Positions 23,901 through 37,536 are shown, counted from the first letter of the stretch. The stretch is 64,000 nt of DNA from Sweltsa coloradensis (GCA_024449915.1 JAMZAV010002180.1:1-64000), one strand, 5' to 3'. The notes: generated from the letters alone by a model not told the origin. Numbers and translations are program-made.

Positions 23901-25560
23901 TTTGATATGATTGGAACTAATTATACATTACCTATGAAGGCAATTTATCATAGACAGGGATCCATATGAAATTTGTCTAAAATTGTGTGCCAAAATGGAT
24001 CTTAAGATACCGACCATCCAAAAATGTTCTGAGTGTTCAGATCATTGCTTTCTACCTCACGGTAGACATTTGTAGCCTGAGAGGCTAAAACCAACTAGTG
24101 GACAAGAAGCTGATGAACCACACACACATGTCCCGCTGGCTAACACTCGCCCTTGTTTCACTGTTCATCTAGAGCCGTGGCAATTAACAACGCAGCCTGA
24201 CCAGCTTAAGCTGGATGAAACCCCCTTGGTCCTGGCTGAGGGTCGGAAAATCTCAGAGTCACCTCGGACAATAGGTGTTATATCCAAGATATCCTTGCTG
24301 TATCGAGTCAGGCCTTAGAAGGTGTTGCAAGTAAAGCCACGACTCAACGTGGGGAATTATCTGTAGACCCACCACTTGGTTGGACCCAAGCTGAGACTTA
24401 CAACAATCAACCGTCAATTGTCAACCCGGTGGTAATTACCGAAGACGACGAAGAACAAATAATTCTTCTGAAAATGGCAGGTGTCTTCTTTGTAACTATT
24501 TCTTCCAAAAAAATACAGTACCAAACAAGACCTAGACTTCTATAAATGAACTAAATACGAAACTCAATCGACAAACATTTTCCCCATGATACTCGCCGTC
24601 GACGATAAAGATGTACCAAAATGTCTTCCAAATTCGTCAAGTTTTTTCCCTTTGACCGTTTTCTGTTGAAAAAAATATGTTTTTAAACGGGACCTTTTCA
24701 TAAAAAAACAATGTAACGAGTATTGCTTACCAAACGAATTCATCTAACAATGCTGGTCGTCTGCATATGGGAACACCTTCTAAGTTGTTGATGGCTTCGA
24801 TGGCATTAATAATTGTAATTAAACTGTTGAAAGACGTATCAAAACCAGTCAATTGACTTGCACATCCCACTTTACTATATGTGGAAACAATGTTATATTT
24901 GTAACATCATTTCATGTAATGTCACTGTAATAACCTAGGCCCTTTTTTTTCAAAATAAAAAAGAAGTATGAATGAAAGAAGTTGCACATTTGAATTTTTT
25001 GCCGAGACATTACTTCCTTAATTAACCTGTTTTAATAACCTAGTATGGGATAAACAAAAGACTAAATGGAGGCTGAAATTGTGGGTAGCATGGCTCTCTT
25101 GTAAGGATCAATGAGTAAGACATTTTCGATCTATCAATTGGTAAACCGAAGGACGGCGTAACTGATGCTCTCATTAGCACGACTATGAATTCTAGTGGAA
25201 AAAAATGTTGCCCCGACCTCTCTGGAAATGTTTGTACTAATTCTTATGTGCACTCTTGGTTCCTCCACAGGGAAGATGTAGTTTAAACTGATCCACTAAG
25301 GAATAATTTAGCATCCCAAGACATCATGGAACTATTTTCAAATAAGGCCAAGACCGGAGCCGTCGCCTGTAATATCGGAAATATTCTTGCTGTATTGAAA
25401 CAGGGCATAGAAGGTGTTGCAGGTAAAGCCACGTGCAACGTGAGGAATTGTTTCTAGACCCACCACTTGGGTGGACCCAATTCGAGACTTCAGCTTCAGT
25501 CGTCAATGGTCAATCCTAAGGTAATTGAAGAAGAAGATAAGGAAAAAATAAAACTTCTGA
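23900..25560 (+). pseudogene. Unit tail, H-to-B fusion and module B copy 6/7
   Basis: After GGAATATCGGTTTGATATGA come the H upstream half (24100-24270), the B core and 3' segment (24280-25040), and a new B leader, acceptor (CCTCCACAG, 25262-25270) and exon (25271-25545). The exon has the same TTTAAACTGA stop after the acceptor as the 22.3-kb and 34.3-kb copies. Confidence 0.6.
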
Positions 25561-26125
25561 AAATGGCAGGTGTCTACTTTGTAACTGCTCCTTCCAATAA
25601 AAATATCGTACAACGCGGCCTGTCAAGCTAGAGCTGGATGAAACCCTCTTGGCCCTGGCTAAGGGTCGGAACACCTCGGAGTCACCACGGACAATCGGGG
25701 AAGAAGAAGATGATGACGTCGACACTGAACCAGGGACAAGTCTCAATGCTAAGGACCACACAATCTGCACTTCTCCATCCAACCAGATCAAAGAAAGAGA
25801 AAAAATATTGTCTGTAGAAGAGAAGGAAAAAATAATACTTCTGAAAATGGCAGGTGTCTACTATGTATCTGTGTGTAACTTCCAATCAAAATATCGTACA
25901 ACGCGGCCTGTCAAGCTAGCGCTGGATGAAACCCTCTTGGCCCTGGCTAAGGGTCGGAACACCTCGGAGTCACCACGGACAATAGGGGAAGAAGAAGATG
26001 ATGACGTCGACACTGAACCAGGGACAAGTCTCAAAGCTAATGACCACACAATCTGCACTTCTCCATCCAACCAGATCAAAGATAGAGAAAAAATATTGTT
26101 GTGGAATATCGGTTTGATATGATTG
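25560..26125 (+). pseudogene. Module H pair with an open 157-codon reading frame
   Basis: This is the only place where two H units join in frame: 25649-26122 reads ALAKGRNTSESP, the acidic GEEEDDDVDTEPGTS core, a KMAGVYYVSVCNFQSKYR junction and then a second acidic core. A local change at 25866-25890 (ATCTGTGTGTAACTTCCAATC) replaces the usual junction and shifts the frame. The product would be a repeated acidic, probably disordered, polypeptide. There is no ATG, promoter or splice support, so I treat it as an exon remnant. A chance rescue is possible. Confidence 0.4.
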
Positions 26126-29100
26126 GAACTAATTATACATTACCTATGAAGGCAATTTATCATAGACAGGGATCCATATGAAATTTGTCTAAAATTGTGT
26201 GCCAAAATGGATCTTAAGATACCGATCATCCAAAAGTGTTCTGAGTGTTCAGATCATTGCTTTCTACCTCACGGTAGACATTTGTAGCCTGAGAGGCTAA
26301 AACCAACTAGTGGACGAGAATCTGTTGAACCACACACACATGTCCCGCTGGCTAACACTCGCCCTTGTTTTACTGTTCATCTCGAGCCGTGGCTTTAACA
26401 ACGCAGCTTGTGCAGCTTAAGCTGGATGAAACCCCCTTGGCCCTGGCTGAGGGTCGGAAAATCTCAGAGTCACCTCGGACAATAGGTGTAATATCCAAGA
26501 TATCCTTGCCGTATCGAGTCAGGCCTTAGAAGGTGTTGCAAGTAAAGCCACGACTCAACGTGAGGAATTATCTGTAGACCCACCACTTGGTTGGACCCAA
26601 GCTGAGACTTACAACAATCAACCGTCAATTGTCAACCCGGTGGTAATTACCGAAGACGATGGAGAACAAAAAATTCTTCTGAAAATGGCAGGTGTCTACT
26701 GTGTAACTGCTCCTTCCAAATAAAAATATCGTACACGCGGCCTGCAAGCAGAGCTAGATGAAACCCTCTTGGCCCTGGCAAGGGTCGGAACATCGAACAC
26801 CACGCACCAAGAAGGAAAATAGAATGAACTCGAACAGACAAGCAACTAATGACATACAACCTGAAATTCTCATCAATCTTAAAATAGATAAAATATTTTG
26901 TAAAGAAGAAAAAATAGGCTAATTCATGCAGGATCTAACACTTGATAAAAATGTGTGCAAAGGACTTAGATACTATGCAAAAGGTTCTGGTCTCAGATCG
27001 TTCACCTCACGGTAGACATTTGTAGCCGAGAGAAACCAACTGGAGGAATCGTTGAACCAACACACATGTCCCCTGCAACATCGCCCATTGTTTTACTGTT
27101 ATCTCGAGCCGTGGCTTTAACAACGCAGCTTGTGCAGCTTAAGCTGGATGAAACCCCCTTGGCCCTGGCTGAGGGTCGGAAAATCTCAGAGTCACCTCGG
27201 ACAATAGGTGTAATATCCAAGATATCCTTGCCGTATCGAGTCAGGCCTTAGAAGGTGTTGCAAGTAAAGCCACGACTCAACGTGGGGAATTATCTGTAGA
27301 CCCACCACTTGGTTGGACCCAAGCTGAGACTTACAACAATCAACCGTCAATTGTCAACCCGGTGGTAATTACCGAAGACGATGGAGAACAAAAAATTCTT
27401 CTGAAAATGGCAGGTGTCTACTGTGTAACTGCTCCTTCCAAATAAAAATATCGTACAACGCGGCCTGTCAAGCTAGAGCTGGATGAAACCCTCTTGGCCC
27501 TGGCTAAGGGTCGGAACACCTCGGAGTCACCACGGACAAAAGGGGAAGAAGAAGATGATGACGTCGACACTGAACCAGGGACAAGTCCCAATGCTAATGA
27601 CCACACAACCTGAAATTCTCCATCCAACCAGATCAAAGATAGAGAAAAAATATTTTCTGTAGAAGAGAAGGAAAAAATAATACTTCTGAAATGGCAGGTG
27701 TCTACTTTGTAACTGCTCCTTCTAATAAAAATATTGTACAACGCGGCCTGTCAAGCTAGCGCTGGATGAAACCCTCTTGGCCCTGGCTAAGGGTCGGAAC
27801 ACCTCGGAGTCACCACGGACAATAGGGGAAGAAGAAGATGATGACGTCGACACTGAACCAGGGACAAGTCTCAAAGCTAATGACCACACAATCTGCACTT
27901 CTCCATCCAACCAGATCAAAGATAGAGAAAAAATATTGTTGTGGAATATCGGTTTGATATGATTGGAACTAATTATACATTACCTATGAAGGCAATTTAT
28001 CATAGACAGGGATCCATATGAAATTTGTCTAAAACTGTGTGCCAAAATGGATCTTAAGATACCGATCATCCAAAAGTGTTCTGAGTGTTCAGATCATTGC
28101 TTTCTACCTCACGGTAGACATTTGTAGCCTGAGAGGCTAAAACCAACTAGTGGACGAGAAGCTGTTGAACCACACACACATGTCCCGCTGGCTTACACTC
28201 GCCCTTGCTTCACTGTTCATCTAGAGCCGTGGCTTTTAACAACGCAGCTTGTCCAGCTTAAGCTGGATGAAACCCCCTTGGCCCTGGCTGAGGGTCGGAA
28301 AATCTCAGAGTCACCTCGGACAATAGGTGTAATATCCAAGATATCTTTGCAGTATCGAGTCAGGCCTTAGAAGGTGTTGCAAGTAAAGCCACGACTCAAC
28401 GTGGGGAATTATCTGTAGACCCACCACTTGGTTGGACCCAAGCTGAGACTTACAACAATCAACCTCAATTCAACCGGTGGAATTACCAAGACAAAGAACA
28501 AAAATCTCTTGCTGAAAATGGCAAGGGTCACTGTGTAACTGACCCTTCCAATAAAAATATCGTACAAGCGAGCAACTAGAGCTAATGAAACCACTTGGCC
28601 CTGGCTAAGGGTCGAGTAAAACACCTCGGAGAACCACGGACAAAAGGGAAGAAATGTGAACGTGCACTGAACGGACAATCCCAAGCTAAAGATACAACCG
28701 AAATTCTCCACACCGATCAAAGAAGCAAAATAATTTTCGAAGAAGGAACAAATAATACTGTGAAAAGAAGTGTGCTACTTTGAACTGCTCTCCAAAAAAA
28801 TATGTACAACGCGGTCTATCAAGTAACGTGGATAAACCTTTGGAAATGGCTAGATGGAACACTATCCATCCGACAATATGGACAAGGATCATGATGCCTG
28901 AAACGGGTCAACACTAAAGCTAAGACACACCAATGTCCGCTGTCTACATCCAACCGTCATAGTAAAATAGTCTTGGATATCCGTAGATTGCAGGAACAAT
29001 AACTACCAAAGGATTCTGACAGATCCATTGTAACTTGGCAAATTGATCCAAAAGATCTTAGTTACGATCACCAAAGTGTTGCAGTTAACATGTTTAAACC

Positions 29101-30380
29101 CGGGACCTTGTAGCTGAAGCAAAACCAACTATGGTCGAGCAAGCTGATTAACAACACACTCCATGGCAACCGTGAACCCCATCGAGGGAAATTTCTAAAC
29201 ACGCAGTTGTCCAGTAACTGATGAACCCCTGCACATGCAACGGTCGGAAACTAGAGTCAACTGGAAAAGTTATCTCAAGGATCTGCCATCGAGTCAGGCC
29301 TTCTAAAAGGAATAAGTAAACCGCACTGAGTGGGAAGCCCATAGCTATGATCGCACACCCAGTCAGGACAAGAGGATTAAAAAATAGACCGTCGAATTAA
29401 CCGGGAATCAGAAGACATGAAACAAAAATTCCTTCATAAAATGAGGTCAGTGTAAAACTATTCCTGGAAAAAATAACTAAACCGCTGTCAAGCTACTGGT
29501 AACCTCTTGCCCTGGTAAAGTGAAACTCCATACCAGGACAAAGGGGAAAGATGACACTCTGCCCGCAACCAGGACAATCCCAATGCTAATGACATAACTG
29601 AAATTGTCCACCAATAAAGATAAGAAAAATTTTCAAGAAGGGAAAAAATCTATTCTCATGCCAAGATCACAGTAATTTATGCTTATAAAATATTGTTACA
29701 GGCTGACAATAGCCTGGAAAACCATTGGCGCAAGGTCAACCTCGGCACCACGACTGAAAGAATATGACTCACACTGACCAGGAAACCAGCTATGACCAAA
29801 TCTGCACTCCAATCAACAAAATGAATATTGGATAGTTTAGAATTATACATTACCTATGAAGGCAATTTATCATAGACAGGGATCCAATGAAATTTGTCTA
29901 AAATTGGTGTGCCAAAATGGATCTTAAGATACCGATCATCCAAAAGTGTTCTGAGTGTTCAGATCATTGCTTTCTACCTCACGGTAGACATTTGTAGCCT
30001 GAGAGGCTAAAACCAACTAGTGGACGAGAAGCTGTTGAACCACACACACATGTCCCGCTGGCTAACACTCGCCCTTGTTTTACTGTTCATCTTGAGCCTT
30101 GGCTTTTAACAACGCAGCTTGTCCAGCTTAAGCTGGATGAAACCCCCTTGGCCCTGGCTGAGGGTCGGAAAATCTAAGAGTCACCTCGGACAATAGGTGT
30201 AATATCCAAGATATCCTTGCTGTATCGAGTCAGGCCTTAGAAGGTGTTGCAAGTAAAACCACGACTCAACGTGGGGAATTATCTGTAGACCCACCACTTG
30301 GTTGGACCCAAGCTGAGACTTACAACAATCAACCGTCAATTGTCAACCCGGTGGTAATTACCGAAGACGATGGAGAACAA
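26126..30380 (+). repeat. Higher-order H/B repeat units, diverged and partly deletion-ridden
   Basis: Units carry, in order, the GGAATATCGGTTTGATATGA tail, an AAAATGGATCTTAAGATACC segment, the H upstream half, the B core and two acidic blocks. Tail landmarks fall near 26103, 27943 and 29838, spaced about 1.84-1.90 kb. About 26730-27110 and 28450-29860 match the same units but have lost many short segments. The remaining stretches closely resemble the downstream 1.12-kb units. Confidence 0.7.
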
Positions 30381-33300
30381 AAAATTCTTCTGAAAATGGC
30401 AGGTGTCTACTGTGTAACTGCTCCTTCCAAATAAAAATATCGTACAACGCGGCCTGTCCAAACTAGAGCTGGATGAAACCCTCTTGGCCCTGGCTAAGGG
30501 TCGGAACACCTCGGAGTCACCACGGACAAAAGGGGAAGAAGAAGATGATGACGTCGACACTGAACCAGGGACAAGTCCCAATGCTAATGACCACACAACC
30601 TGAAATTCTCCATCCAACCAGATCAAAGATAGAGAAAAAATATTTTCTGTAGAAGAGAAGGAAAAAATAATACTTCTGAAATGGCAGGTGTCTACTTTGT
30701 AACTGCTCCTTCTAATAAAAATATTGTACAACGCGGCCTGTCAAGCTAGCGCTGGATGAAACCCTCTTGGCCCTGGCTAAGGGTCGGAACACCTCGGAGT
30801 CACCACGGACAATAGGGGAAGAAGAAGATGATGACGTCGACACTGAACCAGGGACAAGTCTCAAAGCTAATGACCACACAATCTGCACTTCTCCATCCAA
30901 CCAGATCAAAGATAGAGAAAAAATATTGTTGTGGAATATCGGTTTGATATGATTGGAACTAATTATACATTACCTATGAAGGCAATTTATCATAGACAGG
31001 GATCCATATGAAATTTGTCTAAAATTGTGTGCCAAAATGGATCTTAAGATACCGATCATCCAAAAGTGTTCTGAGTGTTCAGATCATTGCTTTCTACCTC
31101 ACGGTAGACATTTGTAGCCTGAGAGGCTAAAACCAACTAGTGGACGAGAAGCTGTTGAACCACACACACATGTCCCGCTGGCTAGCACTCGCCCTTGCTT
31201 CACTGTTCATCTAGAGCCGTGGCTTTTTACAACGCAGTCTGTCCAGCTAAGGCTGGATGAAACCCCCTTGGCCCTGGCTGAGGGTCGGAAAATCTCAGAG
31301 TCACCTCGGACAATAGGGGTAATATCCAAGATATCTTTGCAGTATCGAGTCAGGCCTTAGAAGGTGTTGCAAGTAAAGCCACGACTCAACGTGGGGAATT
31401 ATCTGTAGACCCACCACTTGGTTGGACCCAAGCTGAGACTTACAACAATCAACCGTCAATTGTCAACCCGGTGGTAATTACCGAAGACGATGAAGAACAA
31501 AAAATTCTTCTGAAAATGGCAGGTGTCTACTGTGTAACTGCTCCTTCCAAATAAAAATATCGTACAACGCGGCCTGTCAAGCTAGAGCTGGATGAAACCC
31601 TCTTGGCCCTGGCTAAGGGTCTGAACACCTCGGAGTCACCACGGACAAAAGGGGAAGAAGAAGATGATGACGTCGACACTGAACCAGGGACAAGTCCCAA
31701 TGCTAATGACCACACAACCTGAAATTCTCCATCCAACCAGATCAAAGATAGAGAAAAAATATTTTCTGTATAAGAGAAGGAAAAAATAATACTTCTGAAA
31801 TAGCAGGTGTCTACTTTGTAACTGCTTCTTCCAATAAAAATTTTGTACAACGCGGCCTATCAAGCTAGCGCTGGATGAAACCCTCTTGGCCCTGGCTAAG
31901 GGTCGGAACACCTCGGAGTCACCACGGACAATAGGGGAAGAAGAAGATGATGACGTCGACACAGAACCAGGGACAAGTCTCAAAGCTAATGACCACACAA
32001 TCTGCACTTCTCCATCCAACCAGATCAAAGATAGAGAAAAAATATTGTTGTGGAATATCGGTTTGATATGATTGGAACTAATTATACATTACCTATGAAG
32101 GCAATTTATCATAGACAGGGATCCATATGAAATTTGTCTAAAATTGTGTGCCAAAATGGATCTTAAGATACCGATCATCCAAAAGTGTTCTGAGTGTTCA
32201 GATCATTGCTTTCTACCTCACGGTAGACATTTGTAGCCTGAGAGGCTAAAACCAACTAGTGGACGAGAAGCTGTTGAACCACACACACATGTCCCGCTGG
32301 CTAACACTCGCCCTTGTTTCACTGTTCATCTTGAGCCGTGGCTTTTAACAACGCAGCTTGTCCAGCTTAAGCTGGATGAAACCCCCTTGGCCCTGGCTGA
32401 GGGTCGGAAAATCTCAGAGTCACCTCGGACAATAGGTGTAATATCCAAGATATCCTTGCCGTATCGAGTCAGGCCTTAGAAGGTGTTGCAAGTAAAGCCA
32501 CGACTCAACGTGGGGAATTATCTGTAGACCCACCACTTGGTTGGACCCAAGCTGAGACTTACAACAATCAACCGTCAATTGTCAACCTGGTGGTAATTAC
32601 CGAAGACGATGGAGAACAAAAAATTCTTCTGAAAATGGCAGGTGTCTACTGTGTAACTGCTCCTTCCAAATAAAAATATCGTACAACGCGGCCTGTCAAG
32701 CTAGAGCTGGATGAAACCCTCTTGGCCCTGGCTAAGGGTCGGAACACCTCGGAGTCACCACGGACAAAAGGGGAAGAAGAAGATGATGACGTCGACACTG
32801 AACCAGGGACAAGTCCCAATGCTAATGACCACACAACCTGAAATTCTCCATCCAACCAGATCAAAGATAGAGAAAAAATATTTTCTGTAGAAGAGAAGGA
32901 AAAAATAATACTTCTGAAATGGCAGGTGTCTACTTTGTAACTGCTCCTTCCAATAAAAATATTGTACAACGCGGCCTGTCAAGCTAGCGCTGGATGAAAC
33001 CCTCTTGGCCCTGGCTAAGGGTCGGAACACCTCGGAGTCACCACGGACAATAGGGGAAGAAGAAGATGATGACGTCGACACTGAACCAGGGACAAGTCTC
33101 AAAGCTAATGACCACACAATCTGCACTTCTCCATCCAACCAGATCAAAGATAGAGAAAAAATATTGTTGTGGAATATCGGTTTGATATGATTGGAACTAA
33201 TTATACATTACCTATGAAGGCAATTTATCATAGACAGGGATCCATATGAAATTTGTCTAAAATTGTGTGCCAAAATGGATCTTAAGATACCGATCATCCA

Positions 33301-33720
33301 AAAGTGTTCTGAGTGTTCAGATCATTGCTTTCTACCTTTACGGTAGACATTTGTAGCCTGAGAGGCTAAAACCAACTAGTGGACGAGAAGCTGTTGAACC
33401 ACACACACATGTCCCGCTGGCTAACACTCGCCCTTGTTTCACTGTTCATCTAGAGCCCTGGCTTTTAACAACGCAGCCTGTCCAGCTTAAGCTGGATGAA
33501 ACCCCCTTGGCCCTGGCTGAGGGTCGGAAAATCTCAGAGTCACCTCGGACAATAGGTGTAATATCCAAGATATCTTTGCAGTATCGAGTCAGGCCTTAGA
33601 AGGTGTTGCAAGTAAAGCCACGACTCAACGTGGGGAATTATCTGTAGACCCACTACTTGGTTCGACCCAAGCTGAGACTTACAACAAACAACCGTCAATT
33701 GTCAACCCTGTGGTAATTAC
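30380..33720 (+). repeat. 1.12-kb tandem array, three near-identical units
   Basis: GGCAGGTGTCTACTGTGTAA recurs at about 30398, 31518 and 32637, and GGTTTGATATGATTGGAACT at about 30940, 32050 and 33170, giving a period near 1,118 bp. Each unit holds two acidic blocks: the first with ACAACCTGAAATTCTCC (in-frame TGA), the second with ACAATCTGCACTTCTCC. These are followed by the tail, the H upstream half and the B core. Differences between units are few, so amplification or homogenisation is recent. Confidence 0.85.
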
Positions 33721-34739
33721 CGAAGACGATGAAGAACAAATAATTCTTCTGAAAATGGCAGGTGTCTTCTTTGTAACTATTTCTTCCAAAAAAATACAGT
33801 ACCAAACAAGACCTTGCATTCGATAAATGAACTAAATACGAAACTCAATCGACAAACATTTTCCCCATGATACTCGCCGTCGACGATAAAGATGTACCAA
33901 AATGTCTTCCAAATTCGTCAAGTTTTTTCCCTTTGACCGTTTTCTGTTGAAAAAAATATGTTTTTAAACGGGACCTTTTCATAAAAAACAATGTAACGAG
34001 TATTGCTAACCAAACGAATTCATCTAACAATGCTGGTCGTCTGCATATGGGAACACCTTCTAAGTTGTTGATGGCTTCGATGGCATTAATAATTGTAATT
34101 AAACTGTTGAAAGACGTATCAAAACCAGTCAGTTGACTTGCACATCCTACTTTACTATATGTGGAAACAATATTATATTTGTAACATCATTTTATGTAAT
34201 GTCACTGTAATAACCTAGGCCCTTTTTTTTCAAAATAAAAAAGAAGTATGAATGAAAGAAGTTGCACATTTGAATTTTTTGCCGGGACATTACTTCCTTA
34301 ATTAACCTCTTTTAATAACCTAGTATGGGATAAACAAACGACTAAATGGAGGCTGAAATTGTGGGTAGCATGGCCCTCTTGTAAGGATCAATGAGTAAGA
34401 CATTTTCGATCTATCAATTGGTAAACCGAAGGACGGCGTAACTGATGCTCTCATTAGCACGACTATGAATTCTAGTGGAAAAAAATGTTGCCCCGACCTC
34501 TCTGGAAATGTTTGTACTTATTCTTATGTGCACTCTTGGTTCCTCCACAGGGAAGATGTAGTTTAAACTGATCCACTAAGGAATAATTTAGCATCCCAAG
34601 ACATCATGGAACTTTTTTCAAATAAGGCCAAGACCGGAGCCGTCGCCTGTAATATCGGAAATATTCTTGCTGTATTGAAACAGGGCATAGAAGGTGTTGC
34701 AGGTAAAGCCACGTGCAACGTGGGGAATTGTCTCTAGAC
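33720..34739 (+). pseudogene. Module B 3' segment and following 5' part, cut by an insertion
   Basis: The copy includes the 3' non-coding segment, the next leader, acceptor (CCTCCACAG, 34546-34554) and exon up to GTCTCTAGAC, where an hAT-like element begins. It is nearly identical to 24470-25460. The stop after the acceptor is shared with that copy. Confidence 0.6.
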
Positions 34740-35495
34740 CAGGCGTGGACTGGGTCGAAAAGGCCCAGGATGCCGGCATGTAGTAGGGCCTGTATGAGGT
34801 CGCGCAGTAAAATAGGGGCCTGGGGCGAAGCCCCAGCCGGCGGAGGCAATTTCGCCGACGGCGAAAATGTTTTGGGTGGTTCGTTATATTTTATGGCCTA
34901 AAACGCTATTTCAGGACGCGATTAACAGGCGCCAACTAAGTAATACTACCTGAGCTCGCAATTCAAATCTCGCGAAAAATATATTTGAGATAGCCTTACA
35001 ACCAATAATGTAACTCGCAAGTACCAAATTGACACTTGCAAAATGCGAGCTTGGGGGATGAGTGTATACTGGACATTTTGATTAACATGCATGAACTTCC
35101 AAAATATGGAAGCGGCTGTAACCTGTATGAGAGATCCGAGTACATCTCGAATCCCCAGCCGGCGGGTGCCAAACTTCCCCCCACCCACCAACTCATCCTT
35201 GTAGGTTGGAACTGGCACCAAAATCAATATTGTCATCGATTCGTCGTACCCAGGCGGCGAAAAGTCAATACTACATGAAGTCGCATTCAATCTGCAAAAC
35301 TATAATTTGAGAACCTTGAACAACCATTTCAAGCTCCAAACCAAGACTATGACACTTCAATAATCTAGATTTGTCGGCAGACTTTTTTCGGACATATTGA
35401 TAAATCATATAATTTCTCAACTAATGTAGTTGTAAGTCAAGCCGTAACTGTAAAACGATCCGGTCATCACTTCTAGCACCCCCCCGCCGCGCCTG
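34740..35495. mobile_element. 756-bp hAT-like non-autonomous element
   Basis: The left end is CAGGCGTGGACTGGG. The right end, read on the minus strand, is CAGGCGCGGCGGGGG. CTAGAC flanks both sides (34734-34739 and 35496-35501). CAG-type ends with GGACTGGG are typical of hAT elements, whose duplication is usually 8 bp, so six matching bases is a little short. The interior is GC-rich compared with the host, with a GGGGC...GCCCC hairpin near 34815, and has no transposase. It sits inside a module B exon. Confidence 0.6.
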
Positions 35496-35502
35496 CTAGA
35501 CC

Positions 35503-36010
35503 CCCACTCGACCCCCAACCAAAGACATCCTCATGCTATTTGGAACTAGGCAATGCAAAAGCCAAATAATGCAAAATACAAATTCGAAATTTCTTCTTGT
35601 AAGTGCGCTCGAAAAAGCAATTACGTTTAACAGATGCCTGTCACTACTGGAGAAACTTGCGAAAGGTCGGAACACTGAGCAACCATTTCATTCGGGAAGA
35701 AGCTCCTAAAACGCGAACGCCAGGACAAGTCTCAATGTAATGACTACAAATCTGCACTTCTTCGCAACGCTTCAGGGGTAAAAAATATTGTCTATAGAGA
35801 TTTACGTTCTGAAAATGAAGTGTATGTACTGTCCAATAATATCGACAGGGCCGCAAGTAGACTGGATGAAACCCCTGGCTGGCAATCGCACCCAGCACAC
35901 GACAAGAGGTAGAAGACGTGATTAGACTCCACACTTGGATAGGACAACAATTCAAAGACCACACTCAGCCTCATGTCAACAATCCAAAGGTAGAGAAAAA
36001 AAGTCTGAGA
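35503..36010 (+). pseudogene. Heavily eroded module H/B text
   Basis: Short matches to the acidic unit (CAGGACAAGTCTCAATG, ACAAATCTGCACTTC, CTGGATGAAACCC) appear in the right order, but with many short deletions. A reading frame is not recoverable. Confidence 0.5.
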
Positions 36011-36865
36011 GAAAAAAAATAAACTTCTGAAAATGGCAGGTGTCTACTTTGTAACTGCTCCTTCCAATAAAAATATCGTTTAACGCGGCTTGTCGAGCTA
36101 GAGCTGGATGAAACCCTCTTGGCCCTGGCTAAGGGTCGGAACACCTCGGAGTCACCACGGACAATAGAAGAAGAAGAAGATTATGACGTCGACACTGAAC
36201 CAGGGACAAGTCTCAATGCTAATGACCACACAATCTGAAATTCTCCATCCAACCAGATCAAAGATAGAGAAAAAATATTGTCTGTAGAAGAGAAGGAAAA
36301 AATAATACTTCTGAAAATGGCAGGTGTCTACTTGTAACTGCTCCATCCAATAAAAATATCGTACAACGCGACCTGTCAAGCTAGAGCTGGATGAAACCCT
36401 CTTGGTCCTGGCTAAGGGTCGGAACACTTCGGAGTCACCACGGTCAAAAGGGGTAGAAGAAGATGATGACGTCGACACTGAACCAGGGACAAGTCTCAAT
36501 GCTAATGACCACACAATCTGCACTTCTCCATCCAACCAGATCAAAGATAGAGAAAAAATATTGTCTGTAGAAGAGAAGGAAAAAATAATACTTCTGAAAA
36601 TGGCAGGTGTCTACTTTGTAACTGCTCCTTCCAATAAAAATATCGTACAACGCGGCCTGTCAAGCTAGAGCTGGATGAAACCCTCTTGGCCCTGGCTAAG
36701 GGTCGGAACACCTCGGAGTCACCACGGACAATAGAAGAAGAAGAAGATGATGATGTCGACACTGAACCAGGGACAAGTCTCAATGCTAATGACCACACAA
36801 TCTGCACTTCTCCATCCAACCAGATCAAAGATAGAGAAAAAATATTGTCTGTAGTATATCGGTAT
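36010..36865 (+). repeat. Module H tandem array 2, three units of about 283 bp
   Basis: The units resemble array 1 at 22.8-23.9 kb. CGGCCTGT-like landmarks fall at about 36085, 36370 and 36654. The first unit carries the TGAAAT stop variant and the other two TGCACT. One unit has ATAGAAGAAGAAGAAG in place of ATAGGGGAAGAAGAAG, lengthening the acidic run by one Glu. Confidence 0.75.
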
Positions 36866-37536
36866 GATAATATGATTATAACTTATTGTACATGACCTAT
36901 GAAGGCTATTTATTATAGACAGATATCAATTTGAATATTGGCTCGAATTGTGTGCCGAAATGGAGTTTTAGAAACCGCTCAACCAAAAGTGTTCTTGAGT
37001 GTTCATCATAGTTTGCTACCTCACGATCGACATTTGTAGCCTAAAAGGCTAAAACCAACTGATATGTCCCACTGGCTAACACTCACCCCTTGTTCACTGT
37101 TTTTCTAGAGCCCAGGCTGTTAACAACGCGGCCTGTGAAGCTAGAGCTGGATGAAACCCCCTTGGCCCAGGCTGAGGGTCGGAACACCTCAGTCACCTCG
37201 GACAATACCTAGGTGAAGAAGAAGATGTTGACGGCGACACTAAATCAGGGACAACTTTTAATGCTGCTGACGATCCAAACTGCACTTCTCCATCCAACCA
37301 GATCAAAGATATGCAAAATATGTTGTTTGTAGAATAAAGGTTTTATATGATTTTTACTAATTATACATGACCTAAGAAGGCCTTTCATTTTGGATAGGGA
37401 TCTATTTGAATTTTGGCTCGAATTGTGTGCCGAAATGGAGTTTTAGAACCGCTCAACCAAAGTGTTCTTCAGTGGTCAAAGAATAGTTTTCTTCCTCACG
37501 ATAGACATTTGTAGCCTTAGAGGCTAAAACCGACTA

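Noticed and set aside
35140..35165. tRNA B-box-like TCTCGAATCCCC
   Set aside because: There is no matching A box or cloverleaf around it; it lies inside the hAT-like element.
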